Assembly (NCBI GenBank): GCA_028023455.1
Contig: JAQFVV010012434.1
Span: 6,660,264 to 6,724,263, forward strand
DNA length: 64,000 nucleotides
Reading direction: 5' to 3'
From: Epiperipatus broadwayi
Taxonomy: Eukaryota; Onychophora; Udeonychophora; Euonychophora; Peripatidae
In this document: positions 11,300 through 24,990 of the stretch, piece by piece
Numbering within the stretch: position 1 is the stretch's first letter
How the letters are laid out: each line of letters starts with the position of its first letter
Program-made: the position numbers and the translations under genes
The notes under the pieces: model-generated
Told to the model about the DNA's origin: nothing
The model's database searches: none
The model's input: the letters and a program-made list of their open reading frames with translations, nothing else

Positions 11300-12420
11300 A
11301 AAAGGACAAGAGTAAGGAAATAGAAATACCAATAGGAAGATTGATAGAGATTATGGAAATTTGTTGCAAGGCAATCATATTTGAGTTTAATGGTATTATA
11401 AACAATATTAATAGAAGGGGCATTATGTGCAGTGCTAAGTGATATGTATAAGGAAAAAATAGAAAATTAAATGATGGGTAATATGAATGGTCCAATATTT
11501 ATAAAAAGTTACATGGATGATTATCTATTGATTTTTAATAAAAATCAAAAGCAAATAATTTTTTTTCTTGAAGAAGTTGATAGATTAGATGCAAATATAA
11601 AATCTATAATAGGAAAAGAAAAGAAAAATAAGCTATCATATTTTGATATTCTATTAATGAAGTCATATTCTAATGGTAGATGTAAAATAGAGACATCAAT
11701 ATATAAATAGATGAAAATATAGATAATAACATTGGTAATTAAAATTAAAATGTAGTTAAGAAATATAAAGTAAATAGTATTACTTCAAAAATGTATAGAA
11801 CTATAAATTATTGCTCAAATATGGAGAATTATAATAAGCAAATGGAGTTGATAATTAAGGAATTTAAAAGTAATGATTAACCAGTAAAGATTATAGAGAA
11901 TAATATAAAAATATCCGAAAATTGATTTATTGGAAATAATAATGAAAATAGATGAAAGAATAATAAACATAAATATATGGGTATTAATAAACATATAATA
12001 ATATTGTAAAGAACATAAATAAAATAATTTGGAGAATTAAGAGAAATTTTAATAATATAATAAAATTTAAAGTAGTAAATAAGAGAAGAAAAAGTATGAT
12101 TTATATTTTGGTTAATAAATATATAGGAAATATAGAAAACTGCATAAATGGAGTGTATAGAATAGTCTAAATCTTGTAAAGAATAACATGTTAACAATAG
12201 TTATGTGGGTGAAACAAATAATTCATTTTTTACAAGATTGACTCAGCATAGATATGATAAATGATCACCTATTTATTTACATTCATTGGGGACAGGCATA
12301 AGTTGAGAATGGAAGTTTTAGAATGGTAAATCTTACTGAGGATGTGAGGGATAAATCAAGGCTATATTGATTAGAACCATTATGTCATCTCTTATAAGGA
12401 TTATGGTTTGAAAATATTGA
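11300..12420 (+). pseudogene. Penelope-like element fragment: RT palm to endonuclease, U2
   Basis: Same structure as in U1. The RT palm ORF at 11471-11710 has SYMDDYLLIFNKNQKQ (the usual R before Y is S) and EEVDRLDANIKSIIGKE, continuing in frame through LSYFDILLMKSYSNGRCKIE without the U1 stop. Linker pieces with stops follow to about 12150. A decayed GIY-YIG reading is scattered over frames at 12150-12330 (SCKE, YVGET-like, TQHRYDK). The N-terminal RT is missing. Stops throughout make it inactive. Confidence 0.83.
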
Positions 12421-12978
12421 TTTTGTAGGAATTTTTATTAATAAATAGGTATGTGTGGATTGTAAAGAATTGGAATAAGATATAGTTTCAGAATGTATTT
12501 ATAGAGGGTGTAGGGATTAAGAGAATAAGGAAATAGGCAAATTTTATTTTTTTTTGAAATTATTTAAATTATAGAAGAAAAAGTACTGAGTTTCAAAAGG
12601 TAAGATAATTTAACAATAAAAATTAAGAGGAAATAAAATTATAAGGGTATTATGTTAATGTTATTGATTAAGGTGTAATATATAAATAATTAAAATAGAA
12701 GAAATAAATTAAAAAGTAAATTGAAAGTTTAAATAATTAGAATATGAAAAAATAATTGTTGAAAATAAAATTTTATATAAAAGAAGTTAATTAAATATGT
12801 GTGGGTAAAGAGGTTTTAGATTGTAGAGATGTTAAAGATCGATGTTTAAGCCAATAGTTGGAGTGTTTGGAATGTGTTTTTTTATATTTATATGTATATT
12901 TCTATATGTATGTGTATATATACTGGTATATGTATAAATAGATATTGTATATTAATTATATACGTTTAAATGTTGTAG

Positions 12979-13018
12979 CTCTGATGATGACTGCTGGCCA
13001 GTTGAAACTGCAAGGAAA
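12979..13018 (+). ncRNA. Hammerhead-ribozyme-like motif at PLE 3' end, U2
   Basis: CTGATGA at 12981-12987, then GACTG-CTGGC-CAGTT (five-base stem with one G-U pair), then GAAAC at 13004-13008. The C in CAGTT turns a G-U pair of U1 into a G-C pair, so this copy has the stronger stem. One unpaired base at the stem base is non-canonical. It follows the PLE coding remnant by about 0.6 kb. Confidence 0.42.
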
Positions 13019-13360
13019 TAAATTAGTGTCATTTTTGGTGTATATAGTGTACTATATTAAAAAACATTTACCAAAAGAAATTTATTCAAAGTTTTAATAA
13101 ATCACGATCAAATAACGTTTGTGTGCCTCCGTAAATCTACAGAGTTTTGTCTATGAACGAAATGTTTTATTTTACTATTAATGCAGTGCTCTGAATTTCT
13201 TATTTTGTACAAAATATACACAAAGGCCTAATTATCTTTTTAGAATCTTTATAAATAAAACAGCCCTATCACACACATTATTTTCGAGCCCTTGAAACAT
13301 GTTACTAAGGAATGAAATTTTTCCTTTTACAATCCTTGACGTAAAATTGGCATTGTCTAT

Positions 13361-16080
13361 TGTAACAGTCAGAATCATCTATCTCGCTAACACACTGCTG
13401 AATTCAAACCCTAGACACGAAACTGAACATTCTAGGAGGGGTTGCCTTCTAGATATACTAAGTTCGAATCTAAAGCCCAAATTTCACAGCACCATATACG
13501 TGACAATGCATCTGATGCCACTACTATTATGACCTTTGATCGGTGCCTGGTGGTCAGGGAGAAACAAAAGACTCTATACTAAAAGAAGTTTGGGTGGCTA
13601 ATTAACGTCTATGGATTTACAAAAGAAATGCAGCAAACATATATATATATAGACCGAGACAGTGATAGGAATCAAATAAAATAAGAGATCAAATTTAGTT
13701 TTAAATAATTTCACAAAATTTATTTAAATAAAATATATATATAATGCCACTGTCTGCTTATATGAGACAGGGATGCATATTAAATAATTGTGGGCATTAT
13801 ATTTCAATAAATGACAAAAGGTTTTAAAACAAAGTGATGTATTCTATTCCTCGGGCTAATAGCATTATGATAATGTGCTTGATGAGATAGGAACATGTGC
13901 GCGGTGCTTTGAGTAATTATACAAGTTTAAGAAAATATTTGAAAATTAAGTGTTCTAAAATATTTATTGATTTCGAAAATAGCACAGACTAAATCTTACT
14001 AAGCAACAAAGTGAGAATGAGATCAAAGCATTTATTTGAGAAAAATAATAATAGATTTGCATTGGGAGGTCAGCATTGCTGATAATGAATTTATTAAAGT
14101 TGGAGGGTGTGACACGTTTAAGTCACGGATGCTTTGTAAAATAAATATAAAATAAAACAATATTGAAGATCTGGAATAATTACGGATGGCATCTCACCGC
14201 TAACCCGTATGAAAGTATTTTATGAACATCCGAAACTTAGCGACTGGATGACGATTGCGTTTAATTCCCAGGTGTGTCATTTGGAGGCACACTCTGCCTG
14301 GAAATCTGCAATAAGCGAAAATAACAGACTTTGCCATGTAAAGAATCCTTGGAAAAGTAAAACAAAGTGGTCTCAACAACCAATTTATTTACCAGCAATA
14401 CGAGACTAGTATATATAAAACATACTGAATGGGTTTTACTTGGATTAAGAGAAATGCCCAATCAAATTTCCAGAAATTCATTTAAAAGGGTCCGCACATT
14501 GTTGACGTCAATGATGAACTTTGTAATTAAAGTAAAACATGGTAATTAAAATAGGAAAATGCATGCTTGCGGGTTTGAAAAGTAAGTATAGATTTATATA
14601 CGCATTCATGCATTAGGGGACACATTAATCATTGACCTTGCACATACTCTCATATTAGATTAAAATCAATAACATGTAGATTTTAAACTATGTGATTATA
14701 TTATATATTAAAGAAAAGAATCGCGCTCGAACGAGTGATTTGCAAGATAATAAAAATTGGAAATTATTTAAAAATTGAAAATATGCCTTTATAGCAGTGT
14801 CTTAGTTTCAACAAAAGGAATGATTCACTCGGTCAAAGACGATTCTGACACATTATCATAATAAAATAACAGAAAGCTTAATGAATAGAAAATATTAACC
14901 CAAGGATAGAGAGCAAAATGTTGAGTATATTTAAACCCGTTAAAGAAATACATAATGAAGTTATGTGAAATATAAGAAAAACATTTTTAAATAGCTATAG
15001 CATGTTAGTTATCACAAGAGCTCTTGGGTTAATTTAGGGTTACCTCTGGAGAAGCATTTTAGGTACATTGATGGTTGGCAGGTTTTTATATAATTTAACA
15101 GCAAAATCTGGAAATGTTCATATTTTTGCAGCAGCAGCAGTTCCGGGGTTCTCCATGTGATAACTTCCGATGGTACATGGCAGCATATGACCATTTCAGA
15201 GAGAAATAGCCTTCTTGCACTCTACTCTGTCATGTCAAGATTTACAAATTACTACAATAGAACTCAGAATGATTTCTCTTAGAAACTTTAGAAGAAAAAC
15301 TCCAGGACAAAAGAAAACCCTTCTTTTTATAGTAAACTTTAACAATAGAACTGCCCTGGAGCATTACAAAAATATATTGGACTTATCAGCTGTAATTAAA
15401 TCTATCCAAATGTCTAAAGGAATTCAACATTAATTAATTTCTTTTGTTAATTTCCCTGTCGACATTCCAATTACAAACTAGATCTAATTAAAAGTCACTT
15501 TTACTAATTAAAGAAAACCTTAAGTGGACATCTGTTTTTAGATAAACTTGTATAATATTAACTAATTAAACTATTGTCCCTCATTTATTTTAAAGATATA
15601 TTTGGGATAACTTTTATTAAATTAAACGAAAGTTATTTTACTTTTAAATTGCAATATTTGAATCTATTTACTAAACGAATACTTACAAAATGAGTTTTAT
15701 TTTAAATCAAAATATATTACGATGGTAATATATTCGTAAATAGATTTAAACAAAATAACTTTAACAATTTATAATTTTGATATGTTTTAAAATGCATATC
15801 ATAGTGTGTGCGCAATTACAACTTATTTAATCTACTTTTTAATAAATCAAAATTATGTGAACATATACATAATCTATAATCTTTTTATTTATTTGGGAAT
15901 AAGTTATATATATATATATAATACAAGCATTGTGCTCGTGGTTTAAAATTAGGCGGGATTTTCGGTATTAAGTGGATTGTAGACACACTATGATAGATTT
16001 GGTTCAAACTAAGGTATGAGAGTAGGAAGTAGGTGAGAAAAGGTGAAATGAAGATCTGCAAAGCAAACCTTACTGTTTCA
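13361..16080. mobile_element. 2.72-kb insertion with TG...CA ends and CTAT target duplication, U2 only
   Basis: Bounded precisely by comparison with U1 (2990-3020), U3 and U4, which read CATTGTCTATATGAAG without interruption. In U2, CTAT occurs at 13357-13360 and 16081-16084. The element starts TGTAACAGT and ends ACTGTTTCA, so its ends are 9-bp imperfect inverted repeats beginning TG and ending CA. Such ends with a 4-bp duplication are the mark of integrase-type insertion: an LTR retrotransposon derivative (no long terminal direct repeat seen, so a very long solo LTR) or a Ginger-type DNA transposon. Open frames of at most about 80 codons (for example 13299-13532, which starts outside the element, 14209-14409, 15215-15433) match nothing I recognise. 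It is less A+T-rich than its surroundings. Confidence 0.85.
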
Positions 16081-17293
16081 CTATATGAAGTGAGCACATA
16101 AGGTGTCATGTCATGACCATTTGAACACAATTTTTGTTTACAGATGACATCATAATATGAAAATATTCGATTGCATCATTCGCATTAATGGGCAATTTCC
16201 ATTCTTTAATCATTATGTTTCTCATGAAAAAATACTAAGAACATTTGCTTTGGCATAAATTAAAGATTGACACTACATCACGTGTACACATTAAATTCGC
16301 CAAATACCTTCTGACAAATTACAATTAATCAATTTTGATAAATAACTACAAGTAATTTTTTACTACAAATTAATGACCTATATATTATTATATTGTAAAT
16401 AAACATACACGTATTTACCATTTAAATCAAATTGAGTTAATTGGAAAAAAACAACTAAATATATTTCATAAAAGTGTTGGCCAATAACTTTTTTTTACTT
16501 GGACTAATCGAATATTTACATCCATTTATTTAAATAAAACAAAACAGCAAAACATTGCTTCTTACAACCATTTGGGTGGTGTGATGCATTTTATGGCCTA
16601 CAATATGCACCCAAAAGAATTGCTATGATTAATACCATTGAGTGCATATCTAGCAATTCCTTTTTTTATAAGATATTGTATATTATTCTGGATAATATTT
16701 TACAGGCATAAACTTTTCATAGATAGTAATTGCAGGGTAAGACAGTTGAATGATAATTGTTGAAAACTCCATTCTTATCGATCATCGTCAGTTAACAAAT
16801 TTTAATTATTAAAAAATTTGGATAAAAAGTTATTCTTAACATTCAAAGATGGACAATAAATTATGTGCAAATCTTATTGTCATCTGATAATATTAGTCAT
16901 CCCAGTATTTGCTGAAATGTGCATAATGTAATAGAGTGTATATCTGTCATATAAATAAATGTTTAAAAAAAAAATTCTATTGTGTTTTTATATGAAAATA
17001 ATTACAGCAGACTTGTAATTGTAAAATTAGCTGCTAAACCACAGGTTTTTTTCTCATAAACATATTATCTAATATTCACTTACAAATTATTTTTCATTTT
17101 AGATGATTGAAACTTATTTTGATTTGGTCCTTATTATCGCATTCGCTTGTGTTTTTTTGAAGGTTTGTGATGTAGGTATTTTACTTGTACTTATATCAAC
17201 ATCACCTGACAAATATGAAGTACCTTTTCATAAATTTGTCTATCTCTAACAAAAAGAAACATAAAAATTTATAATTTTACTTTTTTTACAATT
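16081..17293. other. Spacer I of U2, resumed after the insertion
   Basis: Collinear with 3005-4275 of U1 up to the N run. I see no gene. It includes the uninterrupted site for the U1 57-bp insertion near 16745. Confidence 0.8.
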
Positions 17294-17393
17294 NNNNNNN
17301 NNNNNNNNNNNNNNNNNNNNNNNNNNNNNNNNNNNNNNNNNNNNNNNNNNNNNNNNNNNNNNNNNNNNNNNNNNNNNNNNNNNNNNNNNNNNN
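17294..17393. other. Assembly gap (100 N)
   Basis: Exactly 100 N. The left edge is at unit position about 4275 and the right edge at about 2243 (U1 numbering), so the sequence cannot be contiguous as drawn. See the finding on expected hidden length. Confidence 0.99.
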
Positions 17394-17750
17394 AAAATTA
17401 AGAGGAAGTAAAATTATAAGGATATTATGTTAATGTTATTGATTAAGGTGTAATATATAAATAATGGAATTAGAAGAAATAAATTAAAATGTAAATTTAA
17501 ATTTTAAATGATTAGAATATGAAAAAATAATTGTTAAAAATAAAATTTTATATAAAAGAAGTTAATTAAACATGTGTGGATAAAGAGGTTTTAGTTTGTA
17601 GAGATGTTAAAGATCCATATTTATGTTAGTAGTTGGAGTGTTTGGAATGTTGTTTTTTATATTTATATGTATATTTCTTTATGTATGTGTTTATATATTG
17701 GTAGATGTATAAATAGATATTGTATATTAATTATATAAGTTCAAATGCTG

Positions 17751-17790
17751 TAGCTCTATGATGACTGCTGGTCAATTGAATCTGTAAGGA
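17751..17790 (+). other. Degenerate hammerhead-like motif, U3
   Basis: Equivalent to the U1/U2 motif but one G is lost from CTGATGA and GAAAC has become GAATC, so both core blocks are broken. It is useful as a natural negative copy. Confidence 0.6.
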
Positions 17791-20247
17791 AATAAAATAA
17801 ATGATATGTTAATGTGCATTGTAGAGTGACATTTAAAGTGTATATGGTGTATTATATTAAAAAACATTTACCAAAAGAAATTTATTCGAAGTTTTAATAA
17901 ATCTGGATCAAATAAAAAACGTTTGTCTGCCTCGTAAAACTACAGAATTTTGTCTATGAACAAAATGTTTTATTTTACTATTAATGCAGTGCTCTGAATT
18001 TTTTATTTTGTACAAAATATACACAAAAGCGTAATTATCTTTTTAAAATTATTATAAATGAAACAGCCCTATCACACACATTATTTTCGAGCCCTTGAAA
18101 CATGTTACTTTAGGAATGAAAATTTCCTTTTTACAATTGTTGACATAAAATTGGCATTGTCTATATGACGTGTGCACATAAGGTGTCATTTCATGACCAT
18201 TTGAACACAATTTTTGTCAACAGAGGACATCATAATTTGAAAATATTCGATTGCAACATTGACATTAATGGGCAATTTCCATTCTTTAATCATTATGTTT
18301 CTCATGAAAAAATACTAAGAACATTTGCTTTGGCATAAATTAAAGATTGACACTACATCACGTGTACACATACATTCGCCAAATACCTTCTGACAAATTA
18401 CAATTAATCAATTTCTATAAACAACTACAAGTAATTTTTTACTACAAATTAATCACCTATATATTATTTTATTGTAAATAAATATAGATGTATTTACCTT
18501 TTAAATCGAATTGAGTCATGTGGAAAAAGACAACTAAATATATTTGGTAAAAGTGTTGGCCAATAACTTTTTTTACTCGGACTAATCGAATATTTACATC
18601 CATTTATTTAAATAAAAGAAAACAGCAAAACATTGCTTCTTACTACCATTGGGGTGGTGTGATGAATTTTATGGCCTACAGTATGCACCCAAAAGAATTG
18701 CTATGCTTAATACCATTGAGTGCATATCTAGCAAATCCTTTTTTTTATAAGATATTGTATATTATTCTGGATATTTTACAGGCATAAACTTTTCACAGAT
18801 AGTAATTGCAGGGTAAGACAGTTGAATGATAATTGTTGAAGACTGCATTCTCATTAATCATCGTCAGTTAACAAATTTTATTTATTGAAAATGTTGGATA
18901 AAAAGTTATTCTTAAAATTCAAAGATGGACAATAAATTATGTGCAAATCTTATTGTCATCAGATAATATTAGTCATCCCAGTATTTTCTGGAATGTGCAT
19001 AATGTAATAGAGTGTATATCTGTCATATAAATAAATGTTTAAAAAAATAAAATAATTCTATTGTGTTTGTATCGGCAAATTATTACAGCTGACTTGTAAT
19101 TGTAAAATTAGCTGCTAAACCACAGGTTTTTTCTTATAAACATATTATCTAATATTCACTTACAAATTATTTTTCATTTGAGATGATTGTGAACTTGTTC
19201 TGATTTGGTCTTTATTATCACATTCGCTTGTGTTTTGTTGAAGGTTTGTGGTGTAGGTATTTCACTTGTTCTTATATCAACGTCACCTGACTAATATGAA
19301 GTACCTTTTCATAAATTTGTCTATCTCTAACAAAAAGAAACATAACAATTTACAATTTTACTTCTATTACAATCTACAATAATTTCGTATACCTTTCTAA
19401 AATATATTCGCAATAAATCTTTGAAAAAATATATCAGAAATGCATCGAAATAAAAAAGGAAATCTTTAAGTGTTCTTTTCCTGCATATATCAAATTTACT
19501 ACTGTGATAGAAATTGGGCACGCATAGAATCTTAGCCTTCTACCAATTCATGCTTGATATATTTCAACTATTGTTTGCCAAATTACCATGCACAAATATT
19601 ACTTTGAGATTTTCGTCAATGCCAAAATAATGAAACAAAATTCAAATTTATTATATCAAATAATATGAATAAATTATATACTTTTATGTGCACCACTCAT
19701 CATCACACCAGTAAGTGCGCCAGAAAAGATATCACTTGAATGATACTGAGTCCCGAACGTTTATTCTTATAAAATTATTGCGAGAAATTAATATAAATAT
19801 CGTTAATGCGCACGAAATATATTCAGTTTTTAAACTAACTTTACGTCATTTTAAACTTAGCATTTAATTATAGACGTGCATTTTTACATAAATTTTACTT
19901 AGTATTTTTATTACTTATTCTATTTACTGACAATAATGTAATTACGAATTACGACATAAAAGATTTAAATAACATTGACCATTTATCACTAGAGAGCGCT
20001 AATGAAAAAGTAAAAAAACACAATGAATGATAAATGTATAAAACAACGAGTTATTTAAAATTTACATGTACTTTAATTCATGTATATTAAAACTTTTAGT
20101 TCAGTCAGTGAAAATAAATTCTATTGTAATAACAAAAGCCTTGGTTAAATAGATTATTTTTAGATTAAGACTGCAGCTTGTTTTAGTAGCATAGGTATTT
20201 CTATACGTTGCTTTGTGAGCTAGAAAGTAATTGTAAACTAGAATAGG

Positions 20248-20610
20248 GGTTCACCTATGTTAATCAGTGTTATGTGATGTATCCGCTAAAGCCTTCACCC
20301 GTTGCGTCTGTTCATGGCCAGCCAACGGTCAAGTTGAATCAATATTCTGGCACAGTTTCTATTGTGAGAGGTTGTGGGATCGCATCTGAGTAATTGGTAC
20401 TTAATTGTTAGTAACGTCTATTTATTATGAGAGAGGTTCACCTATGTTAATCAGTGTTAAATGAAGTATCCGCTAAAGCCCTCACCCGTTGCGTCTGTTC
20501 CATGGCCAGCCAACGGTCAAGTAGACAAAAGCTTCTGGCATAGTTCTCTTGTGTGAGAGGTTGTGGGATCGCATCTGAGTAATAGGTACTTAATTGTTAG
20601 TAACGTCTCT
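20248..20610 (+). repeat. Pair of 187-bp modules, U3
   Basis: Module starts at 20248 and 20435 (period 187). Both carry CCGTTG...CAACGG (20299-20304/20323-20328 and 20486-20491/20511-20516), where U1 has an ATTG/CAAT core. A-box-like TGGCACAGTT or TGGCATAGTT and B-box-like GGGATCGCATC are kept in both. Confidence 0.82.
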
Positions 20611-23389
20611 TAATGGTTTGGGATTACTTTTTATTTTATTAAGAGGAAAGTATCTTCCCAAATTTAAGTCATTAATATTAAAACAAGTTTTACAAAATAT
20701 AATTAACCCATAAACTTTTTATCTAAATGACATTCACTGTTTACAATTAACTTTTTTATTACATCAAACTTAAAAATTACTTCGGAAATAACGAAACAAT
20801 TTTTATTACGCCCAGAAAAATTAATTTTTTATAGACATATATTTAAATACAATTTTCGTCATAAAATCATTTTATATTAAGAAAATTAAAGTCGAAAAAA
20901 ATTAAAAGCAGCAACATAAAAAGTCTAATGAAAAGCATGCTACAAATTAATAGAAGAAAAAATAGATTTCTTATCTAATTACAAAATTGAATTTTGGTTT
21001 TTGACTTTACCAATAGGATTTGGGATTCAACATGAAAAGATGTGCAGATATATCCAGAAATCACCAAAAAATAATCCACCAATCAATTTAAGAAATAAAA
21101 ATTGACAGCATAAAAATTTATGACTCAATGTCAAGCAATATTTAGAATTTGATAAATCTAATTAAAAAATCCAGATAATTCAACGAATTGTATATCCTTT
21201 TTACACAAGAAAAAAATATTAAAAATTGAAGTCAGAAAACAATCAGTTAAATGAGTATGATAGTAAATAAATCATTTTTATTATAATAACCATTACCATA
21301 ATATTGTTAGATACTTAAAAGTTATTTATATTTTCAAAATCTCCATCTTCCAATTAGTTTCTGACATTTGACATTTACAATGATGCCTGAAATTCAAAAT
21401 TTAAATAGTCAAACAGATATGCTGCAATCTCAAGAAATATAATTTTTTTATAAAGTTCAAAAATCAAAAGCAAAATTTATGTAAATAAATTGTCTATAGT
21501 TATAAAAGAACTAAAGATGCAAAAATATGTATTTATAGTATAGCATTTAGATTTACATAAGCATTTATGCAATTTAAATTTAAATCAAACCCATTGACTT
21601 GGTTGTATTATCTGCTTTCATCTTAGCATGTAAAATGAAATCCATGTTGCATGCTTGCCAATGTTATTTCAGAGATATTGAAAAAAAAAAAATTCTATTA
21701 TTTTATCATTTAAATACATCTTATAATTACTGATTACTCAAGCATTCAAGAGATGGCACTAGAAGTAAACATTTTCTGTATATTCTAACACAATTTTAAA
21801 TTAGCATTAAAAATATGTTATTATTAATATGTTTACAAACATAAGTTATAGTAGACAAGTGACAATGATAAAGGGAATATTTAATAAACTGGTATCAGAC
21901 AAATTTAAGTTTTATGTTAATGAATTTTTAAAACAATATAGTATGCTGGGTTGAATTCAAAATTCAAAGCACCTAATGTAAAGGGGATATATGTTTTTTC
22001 CAGATGGAAATCAGAATTTTTGAAAGCATCTATTAGAGGATAGTCTTAAATAAGTCAAACTGCATGGCATGATTAAACAGCTGATCTGGATTTAAATATT
22101 ATTTAAAAGAAATGGATTTGTCATAACTATTCACAATGGTACTCAATGTATAGTTGCATTCCAAGCAGTTGTCTCATGTTCATTTCTCAGCTGATGCGTT
22201 GACATAGAAAGATCTTCAGTGATGTGCTTTTTTAAAAATATATAACCATTGAACTGCTTTAATATCATTGTATTTTTTCAAACTTGTTGCAAACAGAAAA
22301 TTTATTATTTTGTTGTTGCTTAATTTTTTGTTCCTTGACTGGAAAAAATGTAATGAAAATGATCATTGGTTTCATGACTTTGTTCCTGTCAAGTAAAAAT
22401 CTTAGCCTCAAAGTGATAAAAGCATAATATTGCAAATGCAATGATGAAATGAAAACTAGAAAGACAGATGTTATACATTTTTAAAAACTCTGATTACCAA
22501 ATATTACACTAGATAGCAATACAATTGGTGATTTGTTTCTCTTAAAACTGTTCGCAATGAAAAAATGCCTGTAGAAATTAAAATGAAAATAGTAAATATA
22601 TACATGCTGATGTACACTTTAATATATAGAACTTTTCAGGAATCCATATATCTGTACAAAACCAGAACATTTATTTTTTCGTGAAGATTGGTTATGAAGT
22701 CATAATAGTAGTTGTTACATGTAGGTCCATTTTCATCATTTAATAGTAAATGTTGCATGGGTTTTAAAAAAATTCAAATTTTGCTTAAGCATTTCTAAAA
22801 GGTTCAAATTATAATATCAGAAATTAAATTTAGGCAATACTAACCCCAACTACTATTGATGACTAACTGAACACCATAAGGTACAATATTACAAACCTGA
22901 AAGATCAGGTTTGCTTGTCATGTGAAAATTGTCATTAAGCAGGCTTGTAAGTCAAGAAAGTGAAAAAAGTATGTATCAAAGTGTTAACCATTAATCTGTC
23001 TCTGATTGCTAAAAGAACCATGTATTTAAAAACATGTAACATATGATTTTTTTCAAAAGCCTTGAACAATAAATATTAGATGATGAAAAATGATGAAAAT
23101 ATTGAAACTCCAAAATGATGAGTTAACTTAAATTAAAAGTTGTTATTTGACATCTATATAAAGGTATGTTAACATTGTTCAAGTTTTGCATCTTAGATGT
23201 AATTAGGAATGGGAAAATACAGAAATACCTCTAAGCATGAGTTGAAATATGAAATAAAAATGTTATATTCAAGCTATAATTTTTTTAATCATGTTTTGAA
23301 AATGACACAAGAATTGATAGATTTTATCATAATTATGTTTATGTGAATATATTTTATCAATTATTATATGACTAATGCTTCTGATGAAT

Positions 23390-23850
23390 ATAGCCTTCCT
23401 TTATTTTTCTATCATTCTTATCTCTAGTATGATTTATCATTCTAATACTTCCCTTCTCACACTTATGCCCTGTCTCCAGAGAATGCCAAATACAGGTGGT
23501 TTTATGATATATCTATGCCGAGTCAACCTTGTGTAAACTGCATTCCTTGCTTCACCCACATAACTCTTCCTAGCACGTTTTTCTTTACAAGATTTACACT
23601 CCATTTTATACAATTTCTATATTTTTTATATATTTATTATCCAAAATATTAAGCGTAGTCTTCCTTCTCTTATTTACTACTTTAAATTTTATTATATTAT
23701 GCAAAAGTCTATTAGTTCTCCAAATTATTTTATTTATATTCTTCACAATATTATTATTATATGTATAAATACCCATATATTTCTTTATTTTTTCTATTAT
23801 TCTCCACATTATTATTAACAGTATATCTCTCTTCTGACATTTTTATATTA
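23390..23850 (-). pseudogene. Penelope-like element fragment: linker and GIY-YIG endonuclease, U4
   Basis: The linker is open at 23606-23809 (67 residues, KIKKYMGIYTYNNN-type sequence). The endonuclease region at 23400-23600 corresponds to U2 10786-11028 but is frame-disrupted around 23490-23520, where the TSPVYL...GH segment is altered. Same head-to-head arrangement as in U1 and U2. Confidence 0.75.
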
Positions 23851-23879
23851 TTGTTATATTAATATATATAAAAATGACA

Positions 23880-24990
23880 AGAGTAAGGAAATAGAAATAC
23901 CAAACGGAAGATTGATAGAGATTATGAAAATTTGTTGCAAGGCAATCACATTTGAGTTTAATTGTATTATAAACAATAAAAAGGATTATTAGTAGAAGGG
24001 GCAATAAGTGCAGTGCTAAGTGATATGTATAAGGAAAAAATAGAAGATTTAATGATGGGTAATGTGAATGCTCCAATATTTATGAAAAGATACATTGATG
24101 ATTATCTATTGATTTTTAATAAAAGTCAAAAGCAAATAAATTTTTTTCTTGAAGAAGTTGATAGATTAGATGCAAGCATAAAATTTGCAATAGGAAAAGA
24201 AAAGGAAAATAATCTATCATATTTGGATATTCTATTAATGAAGTCATATTCTAATGGTAGATGTAAAATAGAGACATCTACATATAAATTGATGAAAATA
24301 TAGATAATAACATAGGTAATTGAAATTAAAATGTAGTTACAAAATATAAAGTAAATAGTATTACTTCAAAAATGTATAAAACTATAAATTATTGCTCAAA
24401 TAAAAAGAATTATAATAAGCAAATGGAGTTGATAATTAAAAAATTTAAAAGTAATGATTACCCAGTAAAGATTATAGAGAATAATATAAGAATGTCTGAA
24501 AATAGATTTATTGGAAATAATAATGAAAATAATTGAAAGAAGAATAAACATAAATATATGGGTATTAATAAACGTATAATATTAATGTAAAGAATATAAA
24601 TAAAATGTTTAGGAGTATTAATAGAAATTTTAACAATGTAATAAAATTTAAAGTAGTAAATGAGAGAAGAAAAAGTGTGATTTATATTTTGGTTAATAAA
24701 TATATAGGAAATATAGAAAACTGCATAAATGGAGTGTATAGAATAGTGTAAATCTTGTAAAGAATAACATGTTAACAATAGTTATGTGGGTGAAACAAAG
24801 AATTCATTTTTTACAAGAATGACTCAGCATAGATATGATAAATGATCATTTATTTATTTACATTCATTGGGGACAGGACATAAGTTGAGAAGGGAAGTAT
24901 TAGAATGATAAATCTTACTGAGGATGTGAGGGATAAAACAAAACTATATTGATTAGAACCATTAGGCCATCTCTTATAAGGATTATAGTT
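23880..24990 (+). pseudogene. Penelope-like element fragment: RT palm to endonuclease, U4
   Basis: Longest open RT piece of the three: 24013-24303, 96 residues, with RYIDDYLLIFNKSQKQ, EEVDRLDASIKFAIGKEKE and NLSYLDILLMKSYSNGR. These are the YxDD and downstream 'IKF...LSYLDI' blocks of PLE RT. The thumb region (NYCSN, then about 24420-24500) and linker follow with stops, and a frame-broken endonuclease lies at 24730-24920. The first RT motifs are missing. Confidence 0.85.

Larger units (their letters stand above)
10369..17293 (+). repeat. Tandem array unit U2 (interrupted, runs into gap)
   Basis: Second unit copy, collinear with U1 from position 1. It carries PLE fragments, a PLE tail and spacer I, interrupted by a 2.72-kb element at 13361-16080. 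It stops at the N run, at a point matching about 4275 of U1, so its modules and second spacer are missing from the assembly. It lacks the U1 57-bp insertion. The LINE site is beyond the gap and cannot be judged. Confidence 0.92.
17394..22962 (+). repeat. Tandem array unit U3 (start lost in gap)
   Basis: Begins inside the PLE 3' tail and is then collinear to the unit end. It lacks the LINE (empty site at 20016-20026), the 2.72-kb element (empty site near 18163) and the 57-bp insertion. It shares private variants with U4, for example CCGTTG/CAACGG in the module stems and a GAATC change in the hammerhead-like tail, so the two are close relatives. Confidence 0.93.

Noticed and set aside
11877-12197. 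106-codon minus-strand open frame (also 24458-24778)
   Set aside because: Antisense shadow of the PLE linker on the plus strand; length arises because the AAT/ATA-rich linker lacks stops on the opposite strand.
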